NCBI GenBank assembly: GCA_003116995.1
Contig: BDSL01000024.1
Location: forward strand, 620,001-684,000
From: Yamagishiella unicocca
Taxonomy: Eukaryota; Chlorophyta; Chlorophyceae; Chlamydomonadales; Volvocaceae
DNA: 64,000 nt
Direction: 5' to 3'
Below, one piece after another: positions 24,001-36,095 of this stretch. Every line of letters starts with the position of its first letter. Positions within the stretch are counted from its first letter, which is position 1. A program made the translations under genes and the position numbers. The notes under the pieces were generated by a model. That model ran no database searches. It was not told the origin of the DNA and worked only from the letters and a program-made list of their open reading frames with translations.

Positions 24001-25312
24001 TGGGACCCGGTCGCCCAGATCTAAGACGTTCCTTCCGTCCATCCCCTCGGGCCCTGGGCGCAGGCAGGTCGAACGAACGCACCCGTCTGGACCGTCGTAC
24101 GTCTCCAGCACATCCTCCTCACCAAACGCCATCACTGGGTTTCCGAGGATGGGCCCCACACCTCTGATGGTCGCCCACAGGCGGCCGTCAAATGTCTCGC
24201 CTTTGCCATCTTCTCCGACCAGGGCCCTGAAGGGCGGCAGGTCTGCGAGGGTCTGCTTCTTGCCAATGATGGCCATTTTGGCGCCATGGGCGTTGATACG
24301 GTCCCGCATCTCACGAGGCGTCTGCGCCAGCATACGCTCGGCAAGCAGCACCGTTTGCTGCACAGCGGCTTTGGACACCACGTCATACGCCTGCGTGGTG
24401 CGCACAGGCCAGGGAGGTCGGACGAATGCTGGTCGTCCTCTCAGGGCAAGTGCGTGAGCTGCGGCGATGGCGAATGACAACGATGTGCATGATGGGGTTC
24501 ATTCGTGGTGCGCGTATCGTGGTGCGTGTGTTGGGCCCAGCGCCATCCACCGGACGACACGACGTATTTGTTACAGTAGGATCTTCGTCCAGAGCTCCAG
24601 ACCAAGAGGCAGAACCCGACACGTACATCCTTGAAAGAACCAACATGTCCCCCTTCATTTCTATTCGTTATTTCTTCCAAAGGAAGAAATAACTGTGTTT
24701 TCTTCCTTTGCAAGAATAACCCAAAGGCTTTCTTTTTATTTCGTTATTTCTTCCTTTGGAAGAAAACAAACCGCCCATCTTTCTCACGCATCTGCCACCA
24801 GCCCTGAAGCGCCATGCACATTGCCACCGGCCTTCCGATCCCTGCAGCCCATGCCCATATGTACTCACCCACACCTCCAGGTCGCCGCCTGCGGCCGTGG
24901 CCCGCATGCGGAAACCAGCATCCGTCGCAGATCTCGCTGTGGTGGCAGCCTGCTTTTTGCGGGCGGTCTTGAAGGGCAGGCTGTTCGACTCCGACTCAGA
25001 TCCCGGCTGCGGAACCGGAATGACTTGTCCCGAGTAGTATCGTTCCAGCAGGTCTTCAACCTCTAAGTTGCGTCGTCGGATTGTGTGATGGCGGCTCCCG
25101 CCGTCTGCGGGAACGTGGAGCAGGGCGTTACTTGCGGTGTCCCGGGCGCCAGATGCATACATCGTCTTACCTAATGTTATTTTCGCTACAAGCGGCTCCT
25201 GTGTGACGCTTTCCAGTGCTCTGCCAGCGACTGCCGCAAATCCACACACGATGGCGAGCGCCAGGGCCAACGCCGACCACCGATTCCTCCACTTCGCTAA
25301 ATGCGTCTTCAT
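21044..25312 (-). CDS. Secreted zinc metallopeptidase with four ShKT domains and a Pro-rich rod
   Basis: The model is 726 aa in seven exons: 25312-25171, 25104-24869, 24390-24083, 23680-23544, 23310-23159, 22601-22359 and 22006-21044. All junctions are GT-AG and in phase. Residues 11-31 are a hydrophobic signal or anchor. The catalytic part contains [13 protein letters not shown], with HExxH at residues 240-244, and a downstream NQYEYF (Glu284) as candidate third zinc ligand. This spacing and the preceding [19 protein letters not shown] region resemble the ATLF-like zinc peptidase family. ShKT domains lie at about 375-412 (split by the last intron), 436-472, 645-682 and 689-724. A [21 protein letters not shown] rod (about 474-644) lies between the second and third. 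Inference: a wall- or matrix-associated protease; substrate unknown. Introns carry three short-retroelement remnants and hairpins near 24670-24770. Confidence 0.87.
22221..22264 (+). mobile_element. Short retroelement remnant in metallopeptidase intron 6
   Basis: CTCTTGGTCTGGAACCCACT followed by GTAACTGTTACAACAACACC; antisense to the host gene. Confidence 0.65.
23096..23133 (-). mobile_element. Short retroelement remnant in metallopeptidase intron 5
   Basis: GTTGTTGTAACGGTTACAGT followed by GGGTTCCATAACAAGAGG; same strand as the host gene. Confidence 0.65.
24569..24620 (-). mobile_element. Short retroelement remnant in metallopeptidase intron 2
   Basis: TTGTTACAGTAGGATC then CTCCAGACCAAGAGGCAGAA; diverged copy on the strand of the host gene. 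Confidence 0.5.
24666..24770. repeat. AT-rich inverted repeats in metallopeptidase intron 2
   Basis: TTATTTCTTCC-AAA-GGAAGAAATAA is a perfect 11-bp-arm hairpin at 24668-24692. A related palindrome, built on TTTCTTCC-TTT-GGAAGAAA, follows at about 24746-24766. The arms of the two are the same sequence, so the region can also pair across 80 bp. Composition is strikingly AT-rich against the surrounding DNA. Confidence 0.8.
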
Positions 25313-26005
25313 CGCGACAATAATGCTGTGCGATTTATGTAGGCCAGGGGGTAGGGAAGGCGTGGCTCGTCGTGCGCCGCTGTGCATGCAACGAGACTTT
25401 GCGTCTGCGGATAGCAACACCAACAGGTGTCAGTCCGATACCTATCAGACTGACCTGTGTTTGAATTGTAAGTACTTGGTAGAAAGTCCGAGCCCTTTAT
25501 GTGTTTTTCCTACCCGCGCACGGGTCGGAAGCTGTGCCGTCGAACGGGCAATTGACCGACCTGGAAGAAGTCGAGGACAGTAGTCGACCGACAGTTGACA
25601 TTTCCTACCAAGCTGGTATGGATGCCTTCACAATGATGCTTATAAACTATGAAGATAATCAAAGTCGTCGCAAATTATACACATATTCCGATGTACAAAG
25701 CGTGCAAACGGAGGACCCGAGGTGATAACGTGGCGCAAGCTTGCTGCGACGATGTAGGCACTGAAGTAACAATTAGATACTGATGTAACAAAGCAGCGCA
25801 ATGAAAGGGTGCCGTAGACGCTATCGAGGAAACTAACGACGCTACCGACGCGAGTGAAGTTCACTCCGTCAGGCTCCATCGATATGCAGTAATATGCTAC
25901 GAACATTGTGATGCATCCTTCCCGAACATTTTATAGGACAAGTCCTTTGGCATAGACAAGTGACTCCTGGGGTCTCGCACCACGGCAGGCGCAGCACGGC
26001 ATAAA
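25313..26005. other. Upstream flank of the metallopeptidase gene
   Basis: Holds the presumed minus-strand promoter. No gene recognised; only short frames. Confidence 0.35.
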
Positions 26006-26600
26006 TCATGCTACATTGGCCGGGGGAGCTGGCAGTTGCGTGCGAGTGTCAATAGCAGCGCCAGCGCGTAGGGCGGCGACCAGCCCCGCAACTAAGAAGT
26101 ACCGAAGTGCATCACGAGCCGCCAAAACATCGCCCAACGTCTTAATGGCCCAGCACCCCACCAGTTCTGGGTGTAAGTATTCTAAGCCCGGCCTCCTGCC
26201 GACCACCATCTGCCCAGACTGGCAGGCTGGGAGGAGCGGGTTGCCCCAAATCGGCACGTGTACACACCAGGGGCCTGGCACCAACGGCTCGCTAGCGATG
26301 TCTTGTACCGGGGGCAAGGCCGCGAGCGCCGTGATCACCCGTCGGATATCAGCCGGCATCTCGTCCGCTCCCATCCACGGACCCCTGCCTTGTGCTGTGA
26401 GCAGATTCAGAGGTCCAAACGCCGGATGCACCCCCCTCAGGTAAATGCTAAGGCAGCTGACCCATGGGGGCCGGCGCTCCCGGGGGCCCGCCATTGCCAG
26501 TACAAAACGCAGGGCCCAACCAGCCCAGCTAGCCCGGCTATTATTGAGATGCCGGGTTGGCATCCGGCTTATGCCAGGTGATGGTCCAATCCCCGCCGCA
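26006..26600 (-). mobile_element. Non-LTR retrotransposon fragment 2 (LINE, C-terminal end of ORF)
   Basis: The minus-strand frame encodes WAGWALRFVLAMAGPRERRP through LRGVHPAFGPLNLL, then VHVPIWGNPLLPACQSGQMV and LVGCWAIKTLGDVLAARDAL, and ends in a stop at 26006. The pattern of a W/G-N-P-L-L block followed by a 'gi-tlgdvl' helix is typical of the region after the RT domain in L1-type polymerases. The part before PLNLL repeats fragment 1 (15695-16249). The RT core is absent. Confidence 0.62.
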
Positions 26601-26629
26601 GTGCAGTGCGCAGACGACGACACTGATGT

Positions 26630-26765
26630 TGTTGTACTTGTTACAGTGGGCTCCAGACCTTTAAAGGTAGAGCCATCGGGCGCAGCGCCTGACACTGAAA
26701 GAGACAAGGAGGAGACCGAGACTGACGAGCACCGGAACAAAGGCAAACCACCAGAACACCAATCG
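26630..26765 (-). mobile_element. Near full-length short retroelement copy
   Basis: Reads GTTGTTGTACTTGTTACAGT, then GGGCTCCAGACC, the CGCCTGACACTGAAAGAGAC segment and the 5' part ACAAAGGCAAACCACCAGAA, CACCAATCG. It covers the same length as the copy at 3024-3160. A clear target-site duplication is not visible. Confidence 0.7.
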
Positions 26766-26769
26766 ACAG

Positions 26770-28181
26770 GCCGTAGGCAAAAAGGGCAGCAGCCAGCACC
26801 CCAGGGGGAATTTGCATTATAGGCTCCCCTATAAGGAACCGGTAATTAGATGTGGAAAACGTCCGGTCTGCCCCGGCACAACGGTATCCGCCGCCACCAT
26901 GGGCTGTAACTGCGGAACCAGAGTTTTCATACGTTGGGTCCCCGTAACCGTGGCCCCTTATCGTACTTTGGGTCCCTGTAACCCTTCCGCACGCAAACAA
27001 CGCAGCTCCGGGGTCGCTGTTGCTTCATCCACAACATAGCCACCGCCTGCATCTCAACGCGAGAACGGGAGGTCAGGCTACAGTTCTACTAAAGAAATTA
27101 CAAAGGGCGCGAAACAAACTTTCCAGTGGGTCCTTGTAACCTTTTAAGACATCGATTACAGTGGGTTCCAGACCAAGAGGTAGAACCATCGGGCACATCG
27201 CCTGACACTGAGAAAGACGGAGGAGACGGAGGAGACAAAGACCGACAGTATGCAGTATCGAGGCGCACAGTATCGAGGCGGGGTACAGTATCGAGGCGCA
27301 CAGCAAAATATATGGCGACTGCCCTCCCTTAGAAAGTAAATGTCGAATCGTTCTGCGGCACGAAGAATCAAAGCTGGGTGCGGGGCGCTGCGTGCAAGGG
27401 TTGCACCGACAGGCGCTCGAGACGCTCCCGACTGTTTGGATGGTGTCATATGGGCCAGGAGGGGCCAGGCGACGCAGGGGTCACGAAAAATATCAAGCGT
27501 GACCCAAGTCCATGCGCATTCTTGGCAGGCCGGCCCAGCGAGGAGCGATACCTTGCCGCTGGTGTCCTGATTCCAACTAACCCACCTGAACCCACAAACG
27601 TGTTTTAGCAGCTGCCGACGTTGCACATGCATCATATATGGCAGGTTTAGAAGGAAATCCCTGTTCGCCTGCCTTAATGCCATCAGCGCCAGCATTAAAT
27701 AACCAGCCGCCTCGCTAGTGTCCCCCCCCCTAAATACCGAATATACAATCGCAAAGTTCAGGTGGCATGTACAAATGAAGATGCGCCAATGCAAACTTTT
27801 GAGGTCTTAGCGTTTAAGCATAGCTGGCAATACCACAAATGGCTCCATTGTAACAGTTACTACTATCCACTGCCACACCCACATGATAGAGGAAGGACAT
27901 AGCTATGCTACTTTCGGGGCCCGGCAGTCGCAGATAACTCAGTTATGCCCCATCCAACTCCGTCACCACCGCCCCGACCCCAGTATTGACAGTGATCTAC
28001 CCTACTGGAGTGGTGCTGCCATCGCTGTGGATACGACAACAATAAGTGCAGGGGAGTCATTACAGACGACCCTTTTCCTCCCTTACTCGGCATTCCGCAA
28101 ATCATTCGTTGCGAAGGTCATTCGTTGTCAGCACGAAGCGGTCCGTGCAGGTAGGCAGCAACTTAGGGTTGTCTGTCTACC
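26770..28181. other. Intergenic downstream of pherophorin copy C
   Basis: Contains a retroelement copy at 27152-27248 followed by three degenerate copies of CAGTATCGAGGCGCACAG (27252-27304), and a trace (CCATTGTAACAGTTACTACT) at about 27845-27864. No gene recognised. Confidence 0.4.
27152..27248 (-). mobile_element. 5'-truncated short retroelement copy
   Basis: GATTACAGTGGGTTCCAGAC, CAAGAGGTAGAACCATCGGG, CACATCGCCTGACACTGAG and a GACGGAGGAGACGGAGGAGA segment. The TTG tail has been lost. Confidence 0.7.
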
Positions 28182-31100
28182 TCAGTAGCTGTTCGAGAAA
28201 TACGTCTGCAATTATGGGAAATTGGCGGTAAGGTTATACACGGTGACTGCAGCTAGCGCAATGATCGTGCAGGTTCCTCGGTAATGCATAGATAGGGCCT
28301 CACTGTACAACATCAGATCAAGTACATCAACGCTTTCATTTCCCGTGGTTGCGCTTGCTTTGGCACGCATGTTAGTTGCGTAACCCAGGCCCAAGACCTA
28401 CCGGGCAGCAGTCGCCGCTGCTGTCGTACAGTGCAGTCCAAAGATAGTTCGACCCATCCATCAGGTCTACTCCCAGGCTCTCGTAGCTCTCCCTGCCTCT
28501 CTCCAGGCATATTTTGGGGCGCTTGGTCTTGACAGTAGTCACGTCCAGGCCCAGAGACGAAACGCTGAGTGCATTGTCGCCAGCCGGTCCCCAAGTAGCT
28601 GCGGACAGCGAATGAATCAAACCGCGCGTACCGGCGGCGGTACGTGAGAAGGATGGAGACAGAAGGCGTATTCGTGCATGCTCGCATTTGGCTGCCTTGG
28701 CTAACTTGGCTTAGTCCCCTGAATCCTAAGCCTTCTGATCCAACGGTCAAGATAGAATAACGCGGTTCGTCCTGTTGGGGCCCGTCATCCAGTTGTCAAG
28801 CAAGCGGGAACGTCCGCAGGAGAGGGCAGCGGCCGCCCTTGCTCTCTAACCTAATGCTGGACTTGGTGCACCAAATCAACCCAGCAGCCAGCAGCCAGCA
28901 GCCAGCAGCCAGCAGCCAGCAGCCAGCAGCCAGCAGCCAGCAGCCAGCAGCCAGCAGCCAGCAGCCAGCAGTTTGGAAAGCCAGGCAACCAGCCACTCGC
29001 TCGCGCGCATTCAGACGTAAGAATATCAGCCCGACCGCTCACCTTCTAGGCGCTTGCTTGTGTACTCGCCGCCATTCAGGGTCAGGAGGTGGACACCCAG
29101 GGTGTTGGGCTGGCGGTCCTCGTCATCAATTATCCAGAACGACACGCGGTCGATGGTAGTCGACTTGCCGCAAGCGGACTGCGTGGGGACAACAAATGGT
29201 AGATGTTGCGTCTGTGTGTGTTGTGCGTGTGTGTGCGTAGCACAGCGACCGTACACGGAAATGGGCATAGTTGGAGCAAGCAAGCGGGCACACAAGTGGC
29301 CCCCGGACCCAGCCAATGTCCATCCTGGTTTCGCCACAGATACATCAACCTAGTCCGCGTTCAGGAATTGACACCGGCCCGGTAATATTTGGGATGCAAT
29401 ATGTGTTGAGCCGGGAACGAATTTCGTATGGCCGGCCAACTTTCAAACTACCAACTTCCAAACTGTGCGCTGCCATACGTTTGGCCGGTATGTCAACTAA
29501 CGGACGCAGTTCTTTCCATGAACGGACGGCCCAGCGAGTGGGACGTCCCCGCGGAAGGCCACAGCGCCTCTTCGTAACGCGAGGGACGCTCCTTTCTCGC
29601 CTATCTACCTGCGGTTCAGCCGGTGTGGCAGTGCCGATGTCGATGCAGTACAGAGTTGACGTGTTGCCGTACCGGATATCCTCGTACGGCGCCACCGTGA
29701 AGGGGGTGACACCAGGAGTCGAGTCGCAGCTGCATGCGGGTTATTATTTGGAAGGCGAGGCGACGGCAGTAGTGAGCGTAAGGCGCCCACGGTTATTATG
29801 CGAAATAGCGACTGAATGTGGCGAAGCGGAAAATAACACAGAGCCCTTACTTCCGGACGCCGCCCCACCCTTGCGCACCACGCACCCAGCCTGAACCGCG
29901 GGTCGCAGGGCATCCTGTCCTGTTCAGGGCATCCATGACAAGCACTCCTCTCCCGCGCTTGCCGGACCGCGCGTCGCACGGGTAGCCCCGATCCCGTCGC
30001 ACGGGTAGCCTCAATTCCGTCACACGGGTAGCCCCAATCCCGTACTGAATTGGTCGTAACCCGTCCGACGAGCCTGCTGGCAGGCGTCTCCAACACGGCT
30101 TTAAACTCCTTGCCGCAATCTCCACGAAGACCCCCTCCCGATTGACTCAGAACAAACGCAGCAACCCCCGAACCCGCAATAAACGCAGCTTACTTTTCTT
30201 TGGGGAAGTGCTGATCGCCCTCATCCATGTAGGGATAGATGTACGCCTCACGGTTGGGATCCACACACTGGTCCACAACCGAGGCCTCGAACGGGGTGCA
30301 CTTGGTGTCGAAGGAGTTGGTACCGGGCTTGGCGCTGTAGAAGCGGATGGTGCTGTTGATGAGCGCCATAGGGCACTGCGGGAGGGAAGGGGTGGAGAGG
30401 GAGGCGGGCGGAATGAGGATGGTGAGGCCGGCAGCATCGTACAGATCTGGCAGAGTAGCGGCTGCGGTGGCCACGAATGACGATGACGTTCCTGAAAGGT
30501 GACGAAGGCTGCAAATGACGTCACGTCCACCGTATTTCGCATGAAAGTTTTCAACGAACACACTGCCGCAACGCGTTGTCACATGTTCTCTAACCTAGAG
30601 GAGTCACAATGATCATGTAATGAATGCACTGCAAGACCCCGACACATAAGTAGCTAGGCACCCCAGACGAGGATCTAAGCTTGAGGACCCAAGACAGCCG
30701 CACCCCGCCGTACGTACCATATCGTCAGTGACGTCGAAGGGATAATGTATATATCCGAGCAGTCCTTGGTCTATCCACTCAGCAACCATGGCCTTGCCCA
30801 CGGCCTCGCTAGCGACGGTGCCGCACGTGCGAAGGCTGGTGCGATCGCACACCACACGGTCAAAGCCGCTCAGGATAAAGCCCTTGGCGCGATATTCTTC
30901 AAACATCTGGTTGTACTGCATGTAGTACTCGGTATGCTGGCAGCAGTTGTCGTAGGGGCTGTCCCGAACCAGAGGAAGCTCGCAACCCTTGCTGCTGAAG
31001 AAGTCGTACTTGGTGGTGGCGGCGGTGCCGTCCCGCCCCACCGCGTCCCATACGAAGCAGCTCTGGCAAGTGCCCTTTGCGGGAGGTGGCGCCGGGCGGC

Positions 31101-31949
31101 CGCGGCTGACCGGGCAGCACTTGCCGTCGGAGCTGACCAGCGCCGCGTACCATTCGCTGTCACCCACCGCGAGGCGATTGAAGGTGTTGCATTTGCCGCT
31201 GCTGGGCACCGTGATGCACAGCTGGGCGCCCGCGTCACCGATGGTCGTCGCGTTGAGCTTCAGGCCGGGGACAGTGAGCACGCGCCTGTTGGCTGGAGCT
31301 GTTGCTGGTCGGCTGATGACAACGTTGGGGAGGGGTCGGTTGTTCAGCGTGGCGGTGATGACGGCACCATCGCAGTCAGAGCCTAGGGCAGGAATGAATA
31401 GGGTTGGGGTTCCGTTGGGTTGGGCTCGAGGGCGACGATGTTGCAGTGATTTCAACCACGCCATCACTACTTGCAACTCAATGTTCTGGCGTCCACACCA
31501 GTTCTTAAAAGGCAGCAGTAAACGCACGCATGACATCTGCGCCGTTCGACTGCAACAGACTGCAAGCTTGGCGCCAGTGCCTGTTGTGTCTACTTACTTG
31601 CATATAACACAAACTTTGCGACGTCACCATCCTTGTAACAAGAGCTTGCACTGCTACTACTGATGTTGCTTGTGCGAGTCCGCAGGATGAAGCAATACGT
31701 GTTCGGCGCTGGCTTCGCGACCGTCGGCATAACCTCATATCTGCTCGTCGCTCCACTTGTGGTACACGCCGCGTAGGGAAAGGACAAACTCTTCGCATCG
31801 GCCTCCAACGCCCTGCGAAGAATGATGGAAACGGAAATCAACTGACGCGACCAAATCGCAAGCTCTGTTGGGTGCTTCCGGGCGTGCTGTAACGTAATAG
31901 CTCACCACACTATTGCAAACGTAAACGTCAAGAGTACTGACAGCCGCAT
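28182..31949 (-). CDS. Pherophorin-like secreted matrix protein, copy C
   Basis: The model is 527 aa in eight exons: 31949-31906, 31812-31598, 31382-30718, 30375-30194, 29729-29609, 29178-29043, 28598-28402 and 28205-28182 (TGA). The signal peptide is MRLSVLLTFTFAIVW followed by ALEADAKS. Module 1 has SLSFPYAAC, NTYCFIL, a KSSSS-like linker replaced by SSSSASSC, LTVPGL, QLCITVPSSGKC and KCCPVSRGRPAPPP. The second module ends in LYDSSGDCCP plus TYFSNSY. Module 1 of exon 3 is closest to copy B (shared RPLPNVVISRPATAPANRRV), so B and C appear to be the younger pair. An unrelated longer frame with a hydrophobic start overlaps exon 1, but it does not splice in phase. Role as for copy A. Confidence 0.87.
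28882..28970 (+). repeat. 7-bp minisatellite (CAGCCAG)n
   Basis: About a dozen tandem units of AGCAGCC in intron 6 of pherophorin copy C. Confidence 0.9.
29966..30055 (+). repeat. Short tandem repeat, about 24-bp unit, three copies
   Basis: CGCACGGGTAGCCCCGATCC-type units occur three times in intron 4 of pherophorin copy C, with a few substitutions. Confidence 0.75.
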
Positions 31950-32792
31950 CGTTGCACACTTGCACTCCCTCACGTGTGCAACGCTTGGCAATGGCCACCA
32001 ATAAGAGAACGATTATACTGACAGTCACAAAGGTAATAATGAATAATAATGAAGGAAGAGCACGGCTTTGTGAGGAGTAAACCATGTGCCCGTGGAACGG
32101 CCGGAAGGCGGGCGGAAGATGCCAGCACGCAACGCGGGCTAGGTATGTTGCATGGCACCCCATGACACCAACCGCAGTTACAGTACGTAGGAGAACAAAG
32201 AAGCGGCGCGCTGACAACTAGGTTGTCAGCTTGTCACATTGGTGTGCGCCTCGCCCTACGGCTCTGCGGTTGTTCCCGGCGATAATAAATGCCATTCAAT
32301 TCACCAGGTATGTTCACTTCCAAGCAAGCTACTCATCGCATCCTCCTCACGGCATCGGCGTAAAGGATGCGGAATGATTGGAGCAGTGTGCGGCTCTGTG
32401 CGGCTCTGTTCTGACAGGGTTCTGACACAGCGCTGTGCCCCGCTGTGCCGGACGAGCAGGGACGAACCTAAAGCTACACAGACTGGTCCTGTGGAGCCTG
32501 CTGACGATGGAAAAGGGCCACGCCCGTTCGTGGCGTGCCTTACCGTTCTCTGCCGCACCTGCTTTGCGGATCATAGTACTTGTTCACTTTTATTACTGCA
32601 CGCGACGACCTCGGCAGTTGGTTCGGGCCGCAGGCTTGGTGCGCGTAACGTGCATCGCGCGCTCGCTTGTTTCTCCAAGACCGATACCGTTATATCGTGT
32701 TATATCGCCGTCTGCAGGCTTGTACCCGCATGCCTAGCTCGCCACCAATGACTAAACGCACCAACCCTCCCCAAGCGCCGCGCTTTTGGGTT

Positions 32793-32842
32793 GTTGTAAC
32801 GGACACAGTGGGTTCCAGACCAAGAGGTAGAACCATAGGGCG
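32793..32842 (-). mobile_element. 5'-truncated short retroelement copy
   Basis: GTTGTTGTAACGGACACAGT, GGGTTCCAGACCAAGAGGTA and GAACCATAGGGCG. Flanks share TTTTGGG on both sides (about 32786 and 32863), which may be a target duplication but is part of a local repeat. Confidence 0.65.
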
Positions 32843-34537
32843 TTGCTGCCACTCGCGAGTGGTTTTGGGGTGTTGCCGCCACTCGCGAGTGTTTTTTGAA
32901 CCATTTGGGTGTTGCCGCCATTCGTGAGTGGTTTTGGCCCCCGCCTAGCTGGTCTCACCGGCCTGCCACAATCGGGCCAGACCGTCTGCAACCTACGGTC
33001 CGAACGAGGAGCCTAGGCAGGACGCCCTCGGCGGCCCTTGCGACAGGACGCCGCGCACACAACTCGACACATTTGTGGCGACGCCGACGCCGAGCGGGCT
33101 GTTTACGCCATCGTTACGCTCGTCCCCCACCGCCCTAGCACATCCCTAATGCGCACCGCTGTACGTGGGTGAACCGGGCATCCGTGGCTTCCCCCCGTGG
33201 CCCCTTATCAGCGGCAGCTCGACGCAACCGAACGCAACCGAACGCAGCCGAACAAAACCTAACGACACCGAACAAAACCGAACGTAACCGAACACACCAA
33301 CGATGACAAAAGGACGACGAGTGGTGGCTACATACATAACACTTACCACAGTAAATGCCTGGTGTTTTGCCGGCTGGTTCTGCCTTTTGGTCTGGAGTCC
33401 CCGGTCCCCCGCTATAACAAGCACTACTAACATGTGCCAGTACTTCTCGCTGAGCTATGAGAAATTGACGTCTCTCTCAACCTGAGTCCCGACCCCTTTC
33501 CCGGCGCCCTGGGTGGGCCGCAGACATATGAGAGGACTCGAGTTTTTAGCCTCTGTTTTCTTCTGTGTTGGTTTCGATTTAACACATCGCGCCGGGGCCA
33601 CGCGGCACGGGACTGCACTGGAGGACGGACCGCCGGCGTAGGCAGGGTCGCGAGTGCGAAGCTTTGAGACGAGGGAGTACAAAGTTAGGCAGCACTCCCT
33701 AGAGCACGCACTCAAGTAGTACGTAACAACTACGTACAGCCCAAAACTTTACGCTTGTGTAGCAGTGGGCTCGTGTGTGTTGTGCGACTTTACAGCAGAG
33801 GACCCGGCGGGCTCAGCGAAACTGCAAGCCGGCCTAGTCCTGCCAGGAAGCGCGGTGCCAGCGCAGAATAAAGCCTCCGCCCCCGTGCCCGCCTTACATC
33901 AGCGCACGTGAAGGCGCGGCACCTGTTTGCGGCGCGGATAAGGAGCTAGGCCCTCAGCCAGATGCGCCCCCTGGAGGGTCAATTGCTCAGTGGCAGCCGG
34001 AGGCCGGCGCTCGTCGCATTAAGGGCCAGGCAATCCTACCACTTTTTCTCCTCCTTACTATATATATATTACTTTCTCCTCCTCTTCCCAGCGCGGCTGC
34101 TCCTCCTCTTCTTCCCCTCCCTGGGCGTCTCTTAACCCGGCCACCTACTATTTGATATCCGCCGCCCATTGCCGACATCTAATCACTCCGTAATTGATTC
34201 CGAAACCATGCATGCCCCGTACAACTATAGGAACGTTGCACCAGAGATGCACATGTATGGTAACGGTACAATCAGAAAATGTTATCCCTCCGGCATCCCA
34301 TATATTGTTATATTCCCCTCGTGTAATGATCAGTCCGGGCCCTGGGTCCCTTCGCCAGCCCCTCCCAGTTCCGCTCGCAGCGCCCCCTCCCTGGACTGGC
34401 CTGAACTAGGACTAGGACATTGAGACGACCTCCGAGCCTCGGAACATGTCGTATCACCTACGTCGCGCAACTCGCAGCACGGCCTTGTCGCGGCGGAAGC
34501 ACCGTCCATCGTCGTCGGGTCTGCACCACAGAGGCCT

Positions 34538-34722
34538 GGCCGACCGACCGCAAACAGCCGAGCTGAGCGGTACCAGAAAGCCAGGCAACACCGACCGCAA
34601 ACAGCCCAGCTGAGCGGTACCAGAGACCTGGCCGACCGACCGCAAACAGCCCAGCTGAGCGGTACCAGAGACCTGGCCGACCGACCGCAAACAGCCCAGC
34701 TGAGCGGTACCAGAGAGGCAGG
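34538..34722 (+). repeat. Minisatellite, about 41-46-bp unit, four copies
   Basis: Units of the type CCGACCGCAAACAGCCCAGC followed by TGAGCGGTACCAGAGACCTG occur four times with small length differences. Confidence 0.85.
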
Positions 34723-35999
34723 CAACACCTACCAGCAAGCACCGGTGACGGCACTTCCAGTCTAACGTAACGAAACGAAACAAGACGGCCCTGCATTCTG
34801 CAACGTGCTGGGGATGACAACTGCTCGTGCTTCGTGCCTACCTAGCTCTGACAGCTCGCTCTGACAGCTAAAACAAACCAAACCACGGAGACATGCTCGC
34901 CGCTCGAACACGCTCGAGGTCAAGCAGGGTGAACCAGGCCGGTCGGGCGGTCGCAATGTTGCCGCCACGCGCGGGGGCCCGGTGGCGAGGAAAGGGCGCG
35001 CGGGGGTGTGCGGGACCGCATTCCAGGATTGGCGCGATCCGCGCCTCTGTCCTTCTTGTCCTTCTTCTCCTTCTTCCCGGCCCTGCGCCATCCTGCATCA
35101 AGCCATCGCTTCTCGCTTCTCTCCCTCGGTACTCGCTTCCCTCTCCCGGTACCCTAAAACATGATCAACCAGGTGCAAACCTCGAAACCCTAGACACCTG
35201 CACCTGGACCTCGCTCGCATCCAAGTCCCCTCCACCTTGAAGGACTTAGCGGGAGGTTAAAAAAAACGCATGCCGACGCATTATCACCGGTTCGCATAAG
35301 GAGGCAGTTATCCAAGTAAATAACACACGACCCCGTAGCCTTGGCCCCCGCCTCTTGCTCCTCCTCCCCCCCCCAGGCTCCTGCAACTGTGCGGTGCTCG
35401 GTTACTGGCCTTGGCGCACCCAAGCACCCAACCAGAGAGGTGCAGGCGCAGGAGGATGAGGAGAAGGAGGAGAGCCAGGCGCGCGGGCCCTGGGTCACCC
35501 GACTATTTCGTGAAGAAGCCAGAAAAAACACAGGCAGCAGCCAGCCAGCCAGCCAGCCAGCCAGCCTCGCACGAAGAGGTGCCAATAATCGGCTGCTCAC
35601 GACCTTGCTTCTCGCCCATTTCCTGACGTTCACTTGTGGTCGTGTGCCTATCTACTATCTACTATCATAAGCACAAGCCGCCGCGCCACCCGGGGGCTCA
35701 GGGCAGTTGCCGCCCTCTCCACCAAAAGTGGAGGAAGCTCCTCCGCCGGCGGGAGGCGTCATGTGCTCTGCCGAGCCCCAGGGCCGGAGCTTTGATGAGT
35801 CTGCAATACGAAATATTATTGAATATTGAAAACTCGGTTCGAAAACTCGGCGCCATGGAATGCATCCATCCATCGGAAAATGCACCCAGCCATACGTCAC
35901 CGACGCACCGCGCGCGCGAAGCCGGCGAGCCGTGGGTCGGTGGGCTGCGGCTGCTGCCCTGACATCGGCCGCCCCGCCCCGACCTACCGCGCAGCACTG

Positions 36000-36095
36000 C
36001 GCCCGTCTTCCAGCCAGCCTGCCCCTCCACCAGCCAGCCTGCCCCTCCACCAGCCAGCCTGCCCCTCCACCAGCCCGCCTGCCCCTCCACCAGCC
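36000..36095 (+). repeat. 21-bp minisatellite (CCAGCCAGCCTGCCCCTCCA type)
   Basis: Four tandem units with minor changes; no coding support. Confidence 0.85.

Noticed and set aside
28839..29042. SSQQPAASSQQPA repeat frame
   Set aside because: Arises from the 7-bp array in intron 6 of pherophorin copy C.
31735..32217. Hydrophobic N terminus (MVYSSQSRALPSLLFIITFV) upstream of pherophorin copy C
   Set aside because: Its best donor is in the wrong phase for exon 2. A different frame gives MRLSVLLTFTFAIVW with a phase-matched donor, equivalent to exon 1 of copies A and B.
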